A DNA stretch of 64,000 nt from G963555815 sp965249615 [NCBI: bacterium] (GTDB lineage: Bacteria > UBA8248 > JACPRG01): NCBI GenBank assembly GCA_965249615.1, contig CBDFMI010000005.1, positions 248,001 through 312,000 of the forward strand, written 5' to 3'. Positions 15,568-22,900 of this stretch are shown in pieces (within the stretch, counting starts at the first letter, position 1; the number at the start of each line of letters is the position of its first letter). The position numbers and the translations under genes are program-made. A model generated the notes under the pieces. It was given only the letters and a program-made list of their open reading frames with translations. It was not told the origin of the DNA and did not search any database.

Positions 15568-16305
15568 ATGGAACTCGACAATCGGGCCCACTATGTCCGC
15601 GAGCTCTTCGCCCGGATCTCTCCGCGATACAACCTCGTCAATGATTTCATCACGGCCGGGATGCACCGGTGGTGGCGGCGAAGGTCTGCCACCCTGGCGC
15701 TCTCTCTCCTTCAGTGGGACGGTGCTCCCCCCCTAAAAGTCATCGATCTCTGTTGTGGTACCGGGGACTATTTGGTCCTCTTCTGGAGGCGTTTCGGGAA
15801 GATGGCCTGGCTGGTGGGGGTCGATTTCTGCCATCCCATGTTAGAGGAGTCCCAGAGGCGGGCGCGACGCCTCGGGATCGACCAACAGGTCAGATTCCTC
15901 CGTGGAGATGTCACCAACCTGTCGGTCCTGAGGGCTAAAAATTTTCACGTTGCCACGTTGGGTTTTGGACTGCGCAACGTGTCAGACGTCAGAGGGACTC
16001 TCTCGGAGGCCAGGAGGGTCCTGCAGCCGGGAGGTGTCCTCGTCATCTTGGACCTGACCTGGCCGAAGAATGTCATTGTCCGCTCTCTCATCCTCTTCTA
16101 TCTGAGGTGGATCCTGCCGCTCCTCGCGCGGTTGGGCAAGGGGGGCCGGGAGGACTACCTGTGGCTTCGTCGTTCTCTGACAGATTTTCCCAAGGCCGAT
16201 CGTCTGGTCCAACTAATGAAAGAGGTGGGCCTTGAAGACGTGCAGGTGAAGTCTTTCGGTTTGGGGGGCGTCGCAGCGCACGTGGGCCGCCGCCCGCAAG
16301 GGTGA
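15568..16305 (+). CDS. ubiE: UbiE/MenG-type quinone-biosynthesis methyltransferase
   Basis: 245 aa SAM-dependent C-methyltransferase that would methylate demethylmenaquinone (or a ubiquinone precursor). The family start FARISPRYNLVNDFITAGMHRWWRR (~13-37), the SAM-binding VIDLCCGTGDYL (~58) and GFGLRNVSD (~132) are all present. It follows the E1 genes by 35 bp without a clear ribosome site and may be read from the same transcript. Whether the quinone is mena- or ubiquinone cannot be told here. It converges with a CinA-like gene 33 bp downstream. Confidence 0.85.
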   Translation: MELDNRAHYVRELFARISPRYNLVNDFITAGMHRWWRRRSATLALSLLQWDGAPPLKVIDLCCGTGDYLVLFWRRFGKMAWLVGVDFCHPMLEESQRRARRLGIDQQVRFLRGDVTNLSVLRAKNFHVATLGFGLRNVSDVRGTLSEARRVLQPGGVLVILDLTWPKNVIVRSLILFYLRWILPLLARLGKGGREDYLWLRRSLTDFPKADRLVQLMKEVGLEDVQVKSFGLGGVAAHVGRRPQG

Positions 16306-16337
16306 TCCCCACTCCAGACATGCGTCACCCTAAGTGA

Positions 16338-17180
16338 TCAGGGGCCTTCGGCTGCACCGTGGAAGGGCAAAACCCTATCTTCGAGCTCAACTCCAAGAGA
16401 GGAAAGGGCCCCCTCGAGAGCCTTTAGGGCGTGCCCCAAATATTCCTCGGCCTTTGCCCTCTCTTCAGCCCTGGACGTCAGGGTGAGACGAAGGCGGACG
16501 CCCTCCTCAAAGGGGCGGGCCCGGGACTTGATGTAAACCTTCGGGTGAGCCCGGCTGACCTTCTCAAGGACGGGCGCGAGGAGGGACTCGTCCGAACAGG
16601 AGGCCAAGAGGTCCCTTCGGGCATAGGCCCCAGCGCCGAAGCGCTGCTGAAAGTGCACCTGCACCTCCGTTTGAAAAATACCCTTCATTTCGGCGGGGAC
16701 CCCCGGCAGGCAAACGACCTCTTGGGCGTCCACAGTCAAGCGTACGCCCGGGGCGGTTCCGACGGGGTTTGGCAGGGGATGGGACCCCCTGGGAAGCCTC
16801 GCCATCTTTTGCCGGGCCGGGTTCAAGCCGGCCGACAGGCCGGAGTCCTGCCGGGAGAGGGTGTCATATCGTTGACGCACCAGAGAGAGGGCCTGGGGAT
16901 GGAGTTCAAGAGGAACCCCCAAGGCCTCGGCGACCCCCACCAGCGTCAGGTCGTCGGCCGTGGGGCCGAGCCCACCCATCGTGATCACCACATCGGGGTC
17001 ACGGCTCAGGGCTGAGCGCAGGGCCTGGGCGATGTCTTCCACCCGATCCCTCACCAAAGAGACGCCCGCCACGTTTCCTCCGAGGTCCTGGAGTTGCTGG
17101 CACACCCAGTGGGTGTTGGTATCCAGGACCTCTCCGGCCAGGATCTCATTTCCGATGGTCAGGATTTCAACCTGAAACAA
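16338..17180 (-). CDS. cinA: CinA N-terminal-type (MoCF_biosynth) protein without PncC domain
   Basis: 280 aa. CinA N-terminal domains of the COG1058 family hydrolyse ADP-ribose and related nucleotides in NAD recycling. The fold marks are ILTIGNEILAGEVLDTNTHW (~6-25), VVITMGGLGPTADDLT (~64-79) and the LPNPVGTAPG / VVCLPGVPAEM region (~135-167). The nicotinamide-mononucleotide deamidase (PncC) domain that follows in full CinA (about 410 aa) is absent. The start is TTG with GAGAGG upstream. It lies 32 bp after the nuclease-like lipoprotein gene, probably as the second gene of that transcript. Confidence 0.82.
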   Translation of the reverse strand: MFQVEILTIGNEILAGEVLDTNTHWVCQQLQDLGGNVAGVSLVRDRVEDIAQALRSALSRDPDVVITMGGLGPTADDLTLVGVAEALGVPLELHPQALSLVRQRYDTLSRQDSGLSAGLNPARQKMARLPRGSHPLPNPVGTAPGVRLTVDAQEVVCLPGVPAEMKGIFQTEVQVHFQQRFGAGAYARRDLLASCSDESLLAPVLEKVSRAHPKVYIKSRARPFEEGVRLRLTLTSRAEERAKAEEYLGHALKALEGALSSLGVELEDRVLPFHGAAEGP

Positions 17181-17212
17181 CTCCAGCGCCTCTCACGGGT
17201 CAGCGGTCTTTC

Positions 17213-17818
17213 TCAGGGGCGAGCGTCCGTGCGCCCCCAAAGGCCAATGCCCACGTCCTTGGCATCTTGCTCCCAGAGCTTGAACTCGTCCTGGAGTTTG
17301 AAGGGGACCTCGAGGCTCACCCGGGCGAAACCCTTTTGGATGAGTGTTGCGTTCAGCTGGCTGCCGTCTTCCGTGAAGATGTAGACGAGGGGGCGCCCTT
17401 CCCGGTCGTGTCCCACCTTGTCGCGGAAGATGCGCACCCGCTTTCCCTCGATGATGTTTCGCACGGCGGGCGTGGTCACCTCATCGAAAAACGCCGCGTA
17501 GGTGTCCTGGCCCGTCCCGTGAGGGGGGAGGACTCCGATGAGGCGGACCACGTGGAGGGACTCGAGAGACAAGGTGGCCCCGTCAATGACCCGAACGACT
17601 TTAGCCCAAAAGTCATTCTCTCCCTCGGGTTCCTGCCCCTCCGAAGGGAAAGGGGTGCGATGAAACTCAGGAGGGAACTGGCCTGAGCCTTCAGGGCGCG
17701 TCGGTGGGGAGGCCCCCGGGGTACAGCCCGCCAGGATCAAGAGAGAGAGAGACAGCCCACACGTGATGGCCGCCGGAACCCGCCTGAAATTCCAAGACGA
17801 AAACCCTGCTACCTTCAC
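17213..17818 (-). CDS. Staphylococcal-nuclease-like lipoprotein
   Basis: 201 aa from GTG 17818. A lipoprotein signal ends in ILAGC (lipobox), so the product is anchored to a membrane. After a Pro/Glu-rich linker, a thermonuclease (SNase) fold follows: VVRVIDGATLSLES, VVRLIGVLPPHGTGQ, EGKRVRIFRD, DREGRPLVYIFTEDGSQLNATLIQKGFARV. SNase normally has DGDT, an RLxGID(T) catalytic Arg/Asp and a second Arg. Here DGAT and LIGVLPP replace the metal-binding Asp positions, so nuclease activity is doubtful. tRNA-Glu lies just upstream. The GTG lacks a strong ribosome site. Confidence 0.7.
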   Translation of the reverse strand: MKVAGFSSWNFRRVPAAITCGLSLSLLILAGCTPGASPPTRPEGSGQFPPEFHRTPFPSEGQEPEGENDFWAKVVRVIDGATLSLESLHVVRLIGVLPPHGTGQDTYAAFFDEVTTPAVRNIIEGKRVRIFRDKVGHDREGRPLVYIFTEDGSQLNATLIQKGFARVSLEVPFKLQDEFKLWEQDAKDVGIGLWGRTDARP

Positions 17819-17896
17819 GAGGAAAACCCCCGAGAAAAGGAAACCTTGGTTCTTATTTGATGATTTTAAACCCACCCACTCGCATTTTGAAAGTAG

Positions 17897-17972
17897 TGGT
17901 GGCCCCAACGGGAGTCGAACCCGTGTTTCCGCCTTGAGAGGGCGGCGTCCTAGGCCACTAGACGATAGGGCC
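17897..17972 (-). tRNA. tRNA-Glu (anticodon CTC)
   Basis: 76-nt cloverleaf on the minus strand: acceptor GGCCCTA/TGGGGCC, D-arm CGTCTAGTGGCCTAGGAC, anticodon loop CTCTCAA in a CCGCC/GGCGG stem, T-arm GGTTCGACTCC, encoded CCA. It decodes GAG. It sits 29 bases downstream of tRNA-Gln and close to gltX. Confidence 0.95.
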
Positions 17973-18001
17973 GACGAAAGGGAAAAGCCTATGAGGCTAA
18001 A

Positions 18002-18075
18002 TGGCTGGGGAGCTAGGATTCGAACCTAGGTTTCCTGATCCAGAGTCAGATGTCCTGCCGCTGGACGACTCCCCA
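18002..18075 (-). tRNA. tRNA-Gln (anticodon CTG)
   Basis: 74-nt cloverleaf: acceptor TGGGGAG/CTCCCCA, anticodon loop CTCTGGA in a TCTGA/TCAGG stem, T-arm GGTTCGAATCC, discriminator G and encoded CCA. It decodes CAG. First gene of the tRNA-Gln/tRNA-Glu pair. Confidence 0.95.
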
Positions 18076-18138
18076 ACCGAAAAGGGTCCAGACAAGTACC
18101 CCGGATCAACCAACTAGCGGAAACCCCAAGGCCAAAAA

Positions 18139-18167
18139 AATATATATAACCCTCCTTCTCCCGTCAA
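18139..18167 (-). promoter_or_regulatory. Sigma-70-type promoter for the tRNA-Gln/tRNA-Glu pair
   Basis: On the minus strand, TTGACG (18162-18167), a 17-bp spacer and TATATT (18139-18144) closely match the consensus. It lies between the gltX stop and tRNA-Gln. Confidence 0.75.
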
Positions 18168-18176
18168 GGACAGGGG

Positions 18177-19586
18177 CTAGCCCTCGGACTCTATGTGAGA
18201 GATGGCCCGATCCAGCCGGTTCAGGGTCTCCTCTCGCCCGAGGAGGGAGAGAACCTCGGTGATGGGGGGGCTGACCGTCCCCCCTGTTGCAGCCAACCGG
18301 GCTGGCTGGGCCACGGAGACCAGCTTGATCCCCTCCTCTTGGACGATCTCCGCAAAGACAGCGTGGACGGCCTCAGGAGAAAATTCGGTGAGGGCCAGGA
18401 GTTTCTGTCGAAGTTTCTGGAGCCGGGGCCGCGTCTCCGCGGTCAGGAATTTTTTGGCGCCCTTTTCCTCATATCCAAAGTCCGACCGATAAAAATAGCG
18501 GATTGAGTGGGCCAGCTCCTTCAACGTCCTCGAACGCTCCAGGAGGCAGGCGATCACCTGGGTCAGATGATCTTCGTCTTCCTCCGGGATTTTCAAGCCC
18601 TCCTCGGCGACGAAAGGTGTGAGAAGCGGAATGAGCGTCTGGGGCGAGAGACGATTCATGTGCTGGGCGTTGACCCAGACGAGTTTTCCGGGATCAAAGA
18701 TGGCGGGGGAGGTCCCCACACCGTCCAGTCCAAAAAGTTTCTGGAGCTCGGCAGGACTAAAAATTTCCTGGTCGCCATGTGACCAGCCCAGGCGGATGAG
18801 GTAATTGAGCAAGGCCTCCGGCAGAAAACCTAGGTGGCGATACTCTTGGACGGAAGTGGCCCCGTGGCGCTTGCTGAGGCGCTTTTTGTCTGTCCCCAGG
18901 ATCATCGAGACGTGGGCGAACTCGGGGGGCTCCCACCCAAGAGCCTTGTAGATCATGGCCTGGCGGGGGGTGTTGGCTAGGTGGTCGTCCCCCCGGATCA
19001 CGTGAGTCACCCGCATCTCTCCGTCGTCCACCACGACGGCAAAGTTGTAGGTGGGGGTTTTATCACTCCTCTGAATGATGAGATCGTCGAGCTGAGAGTT
19101 GTCGAAAGTCACGGGGCCTCGCAGGAGGTCCTTGATGACAGTGCTCCCTTCACGAGGGGCTTTGATACGCAGGGCAAAGGGGAGGTCCAGAGGCTCCTTC
19201 CGATCCCGACACCGGCCGTCATACCGGGGGGGGCGCTTCTCGGCCTCGGCCCTTTTTCGCATCTCCTGAAGCTCTTCGGGGGTGCAGTAGCAGCGGTAAA
19301 CCTTTTGTTCGTCAAGGAGGCGGTCGGCATAGCGGCCGTAGATCTCCTGGCGCTCTGTTTGACGGTAGAGCTCGTCCCAGTCGAGCCCGAGCCACCTAAA
19401 ACCCTCCAGGATCTCCTGGATAGAGTCCTCTGTGGAGCGCTCACGGTCCGTGTCCTCGATCCGCAGGATGCAGGTGCCCCCGTAACGGCGGGCAAAGAAC
19501 CAGTTGAAGAGGGCGGTCCTAAGACCCCCGATGTGAAGGAACCCGGTGGGGCTTGGGGCGAAACGGACGCGGATTTCCTGGGCCAT
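18177..19586 (-). CDS. gltX: Glutamyl-tRNA synthetase
   Basis: 469 aa class I synthetase that charges tRNA-Glu (in some bacteria also tRNA-Gln). HIGH-type motif APSPTGFLHIGGLRTAL at ~10-26, KMSKS-type KRLSKRHGA at ~235, and FNWFFARRYGGTCILRIEDTD near 29-49. A CYCTPEE segment is present at the zinc-site region. ATG 19586 was chosen because AGGAGAA lies just upstream; TTG 19601 would add five residues. It lies directly upstream of tRNA-Gln and tRNA-Glu, two of its possible substrates. Whether it also mischarges tRNA-Gln cannot be told; no gatCAB or glnS is in the window. Confidence 0.95.
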   Translation of the reverse strand: MAQEIRVRFAPSPTGFLHIGGLRTALFNWFFARRYGGTCILRIEDTDRERSTEDSIQEILEGFRWLGLDWDELYRQTERQEIYGRYADRLLDEQKVYRCYCTPEELQEMRKRAEAEKRPPRYDGRCRDRKEPLDLPFALRIKAPREGSTVIKDLLRGPVTFDNSQLDDLIIQRSDKTPTYNFAVVVDDGEMRVTHVIRGDDHLANTPRQAMIYKALGWEPPEFAHVSMILGTDKKRLSKRHGATSVQEYRHLGFLPEALLNYLIRLGWSHGDQEIFSPAELQKLFGLDGVGTSPAIFDPGKLVWVNAQHMNRLSPQTLIPLLTPFVAEEGLKIPEEDEDHLTQVIACLLERSRTLKELAHSIRYFYRSDFGYEEKGAKKFLTAETRPRLQKLRQKLLALTEFSPEAVHAVFAEIVQEEGIKLVSVAQPARLAATGGTVSPPITEVLSLLGREETLNRLDRAISHIESEG

Positions 19587-19666
19587 CCTCTTCTCCTGCA
19601 AAGATTTCTTTCCTTAGGTAAGGTAAGTATATAAATTTACGGCATAAAATTGTAAGGAGGCAAAAA

Positions 19667-19864
19667 ATGAAAAAATTTACGTGTAAGGAAATGAAGATGG
19701 GGGCAGGGTGCGACGAGGTGTTTGAAGGGAAGACAGCGATGGACGTTGCAAAGGCGTGCGGTATGCATTTCATGAACTCCACTGACGATGCACACAAGGA
19801 AGGGCGAGAAATGATGGAAAAGGGCCCTAGCGATGAAAGCGAAGAAGATAAAAAGAAGTGGTGA
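19667..19864 (+). CDS. DUF1059-like small protein, possible premature TGA
   Basis: 65 aa to the first stop. The N-terminus MKKFTCKEM...GCDEVFEGKT resembles DUF1059 proteins, small cytoplasmic proteins with a conserved Cys pair and no assigned function. AAGGAGG precedes the ATG. The frame after the TGA (19862-19864) stays coherent for 13 codons (DWFNKEWDKKEEA) and ends in TAA at 19904-19906, so the gene may really be 79 aa with a Trp-like codon turned into TGA. The gene is AT-richer than its neighbours. It diverges from gltX. Confidence 0.65.
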   Translation: MKKFTCKEMKMGAGCDEVFEGKTAMDVAKACGMHFMNSTDDAHKEGREMMEKGPSDESEEDKKKW

Positions 19865-19952
19865 GACTGGTTCAATAAAGAATGGGATAAAAAAGAAGAA
19901 GCGTAACCTTCCTTATTTCTGAAAAGTTGTTGTGATGCCCCCCTGAACGGGG

Positions 19953-20831
19953 TCAGAGAAGATAGCTTAAGATGGCGGGCGTGGTGCCGAGGCTGAGGAG
20001 GGTGCTGACCCAGACCGTCGAGGCGACGAGCTCCGGGTTCCGGCTGAATTTCTCCGCCAGGATAAAGTTGATGACCGCCGAGGGCATGCTGGACATGAGA
20101 ATCAGCACCCCCCGTGTCGTCCCCTCTAGCCCCAACAGGGCAGTCAGCCCCACCGCCAGGGAGAACCCGCCACCGATCCGAAGGAGGGCCGCCTGGGAGG
20201 CGATCCCGAAGGTCGCCATTCGCACCGAGACCAGACGGTAGCCGAGAGAGAAGAGCATGAGGGCGATGGCCATCGTCCCCAGGAGGTCGATGGGTCGTCG
20301 GACGAAGACCGGCAGTTCAACGCCAGAGAGGGAGAGGATGATCCCTCCGAGGGCCGCATAGACGAGGGGGAAGCGGAAAATCTCTTTCCTGCCCTTCGAA
20401 CCCAGACCCACGATCCCAAGACCAAGGGTGTAATGGATGATGGCCGTGGTGGCAAAGAAGATGACGGCAAAGGCAAGGCCCTCCTCCCCGAAGGCGAAGA
20501 GGGATAGCGCGAGGCCCATGTTTCCCGCGTTGGGGAACATGGTGGCAAGATAGAGGCCCCGAAGGTCTTGTTTGAAGAAGCGAAGCCAGAGGGTGGCGAG
20601 GAGGGCCATGGCGAGGATGACGAAGGCCGTGGAGCCGGCGATGACCCCGAGGCTTCTCAGTGGAAGTTCGCTTCGCGCGAGAGAACCAAAGGCGAGAGCG
20701 GGTGAGGCGATATAGAGAATGACGTCGGTCAAGGCGCCCAGGTCAATCTTCTTCAGGCGACCGAAGAGATAGCCCAGGCCAATGAGGCTGAAGACGGGAA
20801 AGACGACAGCAAAAACCTGTTGTGCGAGCAT
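19953..20831 (-). CDS. AEC-family (auxin efflux carrier-like) permease
   Basis: 292 aa inner-membrane transporter with about ten helices in two inverted halves. The family carries organic acids such as malate; the substrate here is unknown. Diagnostic stretches are FPVFSLIGLGYLFGRL (~11-26), YIASPALAFGSLA (~40), MFPNAGNMGLALSLFAFGEEG (~98) and the C-terminal LMSSMPSAVINFILAEKF (~243). It is divergent from the MFS transporter across a 172-bp gap. Confidence 0.85.
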   Translation of the reverse strand: MLAQQVFAVVFPVFSLIGLGYLFGRLKKIDLGALTDVILYIASPALAFGSLARSELPLRSLGVIAGSTAFVILAMALLATLWLRFFKQDLRGLYLATMFPNAGNMGLALSLFAFGEEGLAFAVIFFATTAIIHYTLGLGIVGLGSKGRKEIFRFPLVYAALGGIILSLSGVELPVFVRRPIDLLGTMAIALMLFSLGYRLVSVRMATFGIASQAALLRIGGGFSLAVGLTALLGLEGTTRGVLILMSSMPSAVINFILAEKFSRNPELVASTVWVSTLLSLGTTPAILSYLL

Positions 20832-21003
20832 GGGCTGGTGGGTCCCCTCCGAGGTTTAGCCCCCCGCCGAGGTTTCCCCCCTCGAGGGCAAAAGAGAGCG
20901 GAGAGATGATAGCCCCGGGTTTTTTCCAAGTCAAAATCGGCGCGTTGGCCACAAGTGCGGCCCTTCTTTGGGTCCTTCCCGTTCCGTTCGTTCCTTCCAG
21001 CGC

Positions 21004-22257
21004 ATGACCCGTTCTCGAAGCCCTCTCAGTATCGCCGGCTGGGTCTTTTACGACTTCGCCAACTCGGCCTTCCCAACCCTCATCGTCACCGTCGCCTACA
21101 GCGTTTATTTCAGGGAGGTCGTCGTCCCTAAGGAGAGCGGCTTGGGAGATTTTTATTGGGGGTTGTCCATTTCTATCTCGATGCTCCTCGTGGCCGCCTC
21201 GGCCCCCATCCTTGGGGCCATCGCCGACGCCTCGGGTGTAAAAAAACGCTTCATCGGGGCCTACGCCAGCCTCTGCATCCTCTTCACCGGGCTTCTCCAT
21301 TTTGTCGGGCAGGGGGACGTCCTGCTCGGAATCCTCTTCCTTGTCCTGGCCATTATCGGTTTTGAGGGGAGCCTCCCTTTCTACAACGCCTTCCTGCCGG
21401 AGATCGCCAATGAGAAAGATTTCGGGAAGATCTCGGGTTACGGATGGGGGGTTGGATACCTGGGCGGGCTCCTCTGCCTCTTCTGGGTGTTTCCACTCCT
21501 TCGGGGCGGGTTTGCTCCTGAAAATCTCCCCCAGTATCGCGCGATCTTCCCTCGAGTGGCCCTCTTCTATGCCGTCTTTTCCCTTCCCTTTTTTCTCTGG
21601 TTGCCCGAGCGAGCCCTCCCGGGCCCACGGGGTGGGTGGGTCCAACACGCCCGCCAGGGGTGGGGGACGCTGAGGGAGACTTTCGCCCATATTCGGCGCC
21701 TGAAAAACCTCTTCCGTTTCCTCTTGGCCTTCTTCCTCTACAGTGACGCGATTGCCACCGTGATCGCCTTCAGTGCTATCTACGCGGTGAGCACCCTCGG
21801 TTTCAGCATGGCGGACGTCACGATCCTTTTCATCGTCGTTCAGGCCTTCGCCTTTCTCGGAGCGCTTGGGTTTGGCTTTGTGGTCGACCGTTTCGGGCCA
21901 AAGAGGACCATCCTCTTCCTTCTCTTCCTCTGGTGCGCCGTGGTCCTAGGGGCCTTTTTCACCCAGACCCAGCCCCAATACTTTTTCGTGGCCGTGGTGG
22001 CGGGAATCGGGCTCGGCTCTGTCCAGTCTGCGAGCCGAAGCCTCATGGCCTTTTTTATCCCGAAGGGGAAGGGCGGGGAATTCTACGGTTTCTACGGCAT
22101 CTGCGGAAAGATCTCGGCCATCCTGGGGCCGATGACGTTCGGAATCGTCTCAACCCTGACCGGAAGCCAACGGATTGCCATTCTCTCGGTGCTCGTCTTC
22201 TTCCTCGCGGGTATCGTCCTTTTGGCCGGTGTCCGCGTGGAACCCGTGAAGGATTGA
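21004..22257 (+). CDS. MFS transporter, UMF1 (Atg22-like) type
   Basis: 417 aa, about 12 membrane helices. The N-terminal GWVFYDFANSAFPTLIVTVAYSVYF is the signature of the UMF1/Atg22-like MFS branch. The A-loop GAIADASGVKKRFIGAYA and the second-half FGFVVDRFGPKRTILFL are typical MFS loops. Eukaryotic Atg22 exports amino acids from vacuoles; bacterial members have no proven substrate. ATG 21004 was preferred over TTG 20968, which adds a non-hydrophobic leader; neither has a strong ribosome site. It stands alone between the divergent AEC permease and a lipoprotein gene. Confidence 0.85.
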   Translation: MTRSRSPLSIAGWVFYDFANSAFPTLIVTVAYSVYFREVVVPKESGLGDFYWGLSISISMLLVAASAPILGAIADASGVKKRFIGAYASLCILFTGLLHFVGQGDVLLGILFLVLAIIGFEGSLPFYNAFLPEIANEKDFGKISGYGWGVGYLGGLLCLFWVFPLLRGGFAPENLPQYRAIFPRVALFYAVFSLPFFLWLPERALPGPRGGWVQHARQGWGTLRETFAHIRRLKNLFRFLLAFFLYSDAIATVIAFSAIYAVSTLGFSMADVTILFIVVQAFAFLGALGFGFVVDRFGPKRTILFLLFLWCAVVLGAFFTQTQPQYFFVAVVAGIGLGSVQSASRSLMAFFIPKGKGGEFYGFYGICGKISAILGPMTFGIVSTLTGSQRIAILSVLVFFLAGIVLLAGVRVEPVKD

Positions 22258-22352
22258 GGGATCGAGAAACATTCTCGCAATGTCACGACCGGCGCAGCGC
22301 CTTGCTATCGAAGGCCTTGGCCGATATGATTGAGAGAAGGAGGCCTGAAACG

Positions 22353-22883
22353 TTGGGGGTAAATTCGCGATGGATGTTGATCGGGGTCGGCCTGATGGCG
22401 ATGGGCCTTTGGGGTTGCTCAGGGCTCTCCCCATCCACCCCGTCCACCCAATCCACCAAGGACCTCTACGGACCCCTCCAGAATGAGCTGGATCGCTCTC
22501 CGCAAACCCAAGCCCTTCTTTCTCTCAGAGCCCATCTGGGCGATCTCCTGACCTGTCCCCAGACGATTGAGATCACCGGGCGACAGGTCTCCTGGGTGCC
22601 GCTGGAGGCCTGTGACCCCGCGGGCCTGAGACACCGTCTCTTGTTTGAAGAGATCAAGGAGGTCACGCTCGTCCTAGAGAAGGTCCACCTGGGTCGGGAC
22701 CTTCGCTGGGTCGAGGTTTTTCAGCGTGAGATCTCGACCCCAATTGGACGGGGGCTTAAGGGCAGCCAATCGCGTGAGGCTGTCCGCCGTCTAGAGTCCA
22801 TCAAGGAGGCACTGGAGCTCCTGGCCTTTGGAAAGAGCACGCCTAATCGCTGGTTGGAACACGCTCGACCCTTGCTCTTCTAG
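22353..22883 (+). CDS. Lipoprotein of unknown function
   Basis: 176 aa from TTG 22353, chosen because AAGGAGG lies nine bases upstream; ATG 22326 in the same frame has no ribosome site. A lipoprotein signal (MLIGVGLMAMGLWGC) ends in a lipobox cysteine and is followed by a Ser/Thr/Pro linker. The remaining ~140 residues are soluble with a helical C-terminus (AVRRLESIKEALELLAFG). Two cysteines (LLTCPQTIE, PLEACDPAG) could form a disulfide. Family not recognised. It is 17 bp upstream of aspS and probably on the same transcript. Confidence 0.65.
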   Translation: MGVNSRWMLIGVGLMAMGLWGCSGLSPSTPSTQSTKDLYGPLQNELDRSPQTQALLSLRAHLGDLLTCPQTIEITGRQVSWVPLEACDPAGLRHRLLFEEIKEVTLVLEKVHLGRDLRWVEVFQREISTPIGRGLKGSQSREAVRRLESIKEALELLAFGKSTPNRWLEHARPLLF

Positions 22884-22900
22884 GGTGAGGGAAGGTTTTA

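Noticed and set aside
18166-18180. Small palindrome at the gltX stop as a terminator
   Set aside because: Stem is short (GGGCTAGCCC type) and no T-run follows on the minus strand.
20832-21003. Two GAGGTTT-type repeats in the divergent AEC/MFS gap
   Set aside because: Copies are only 9-10 bases in a low-complexity C-rich stretch with no promoter context.
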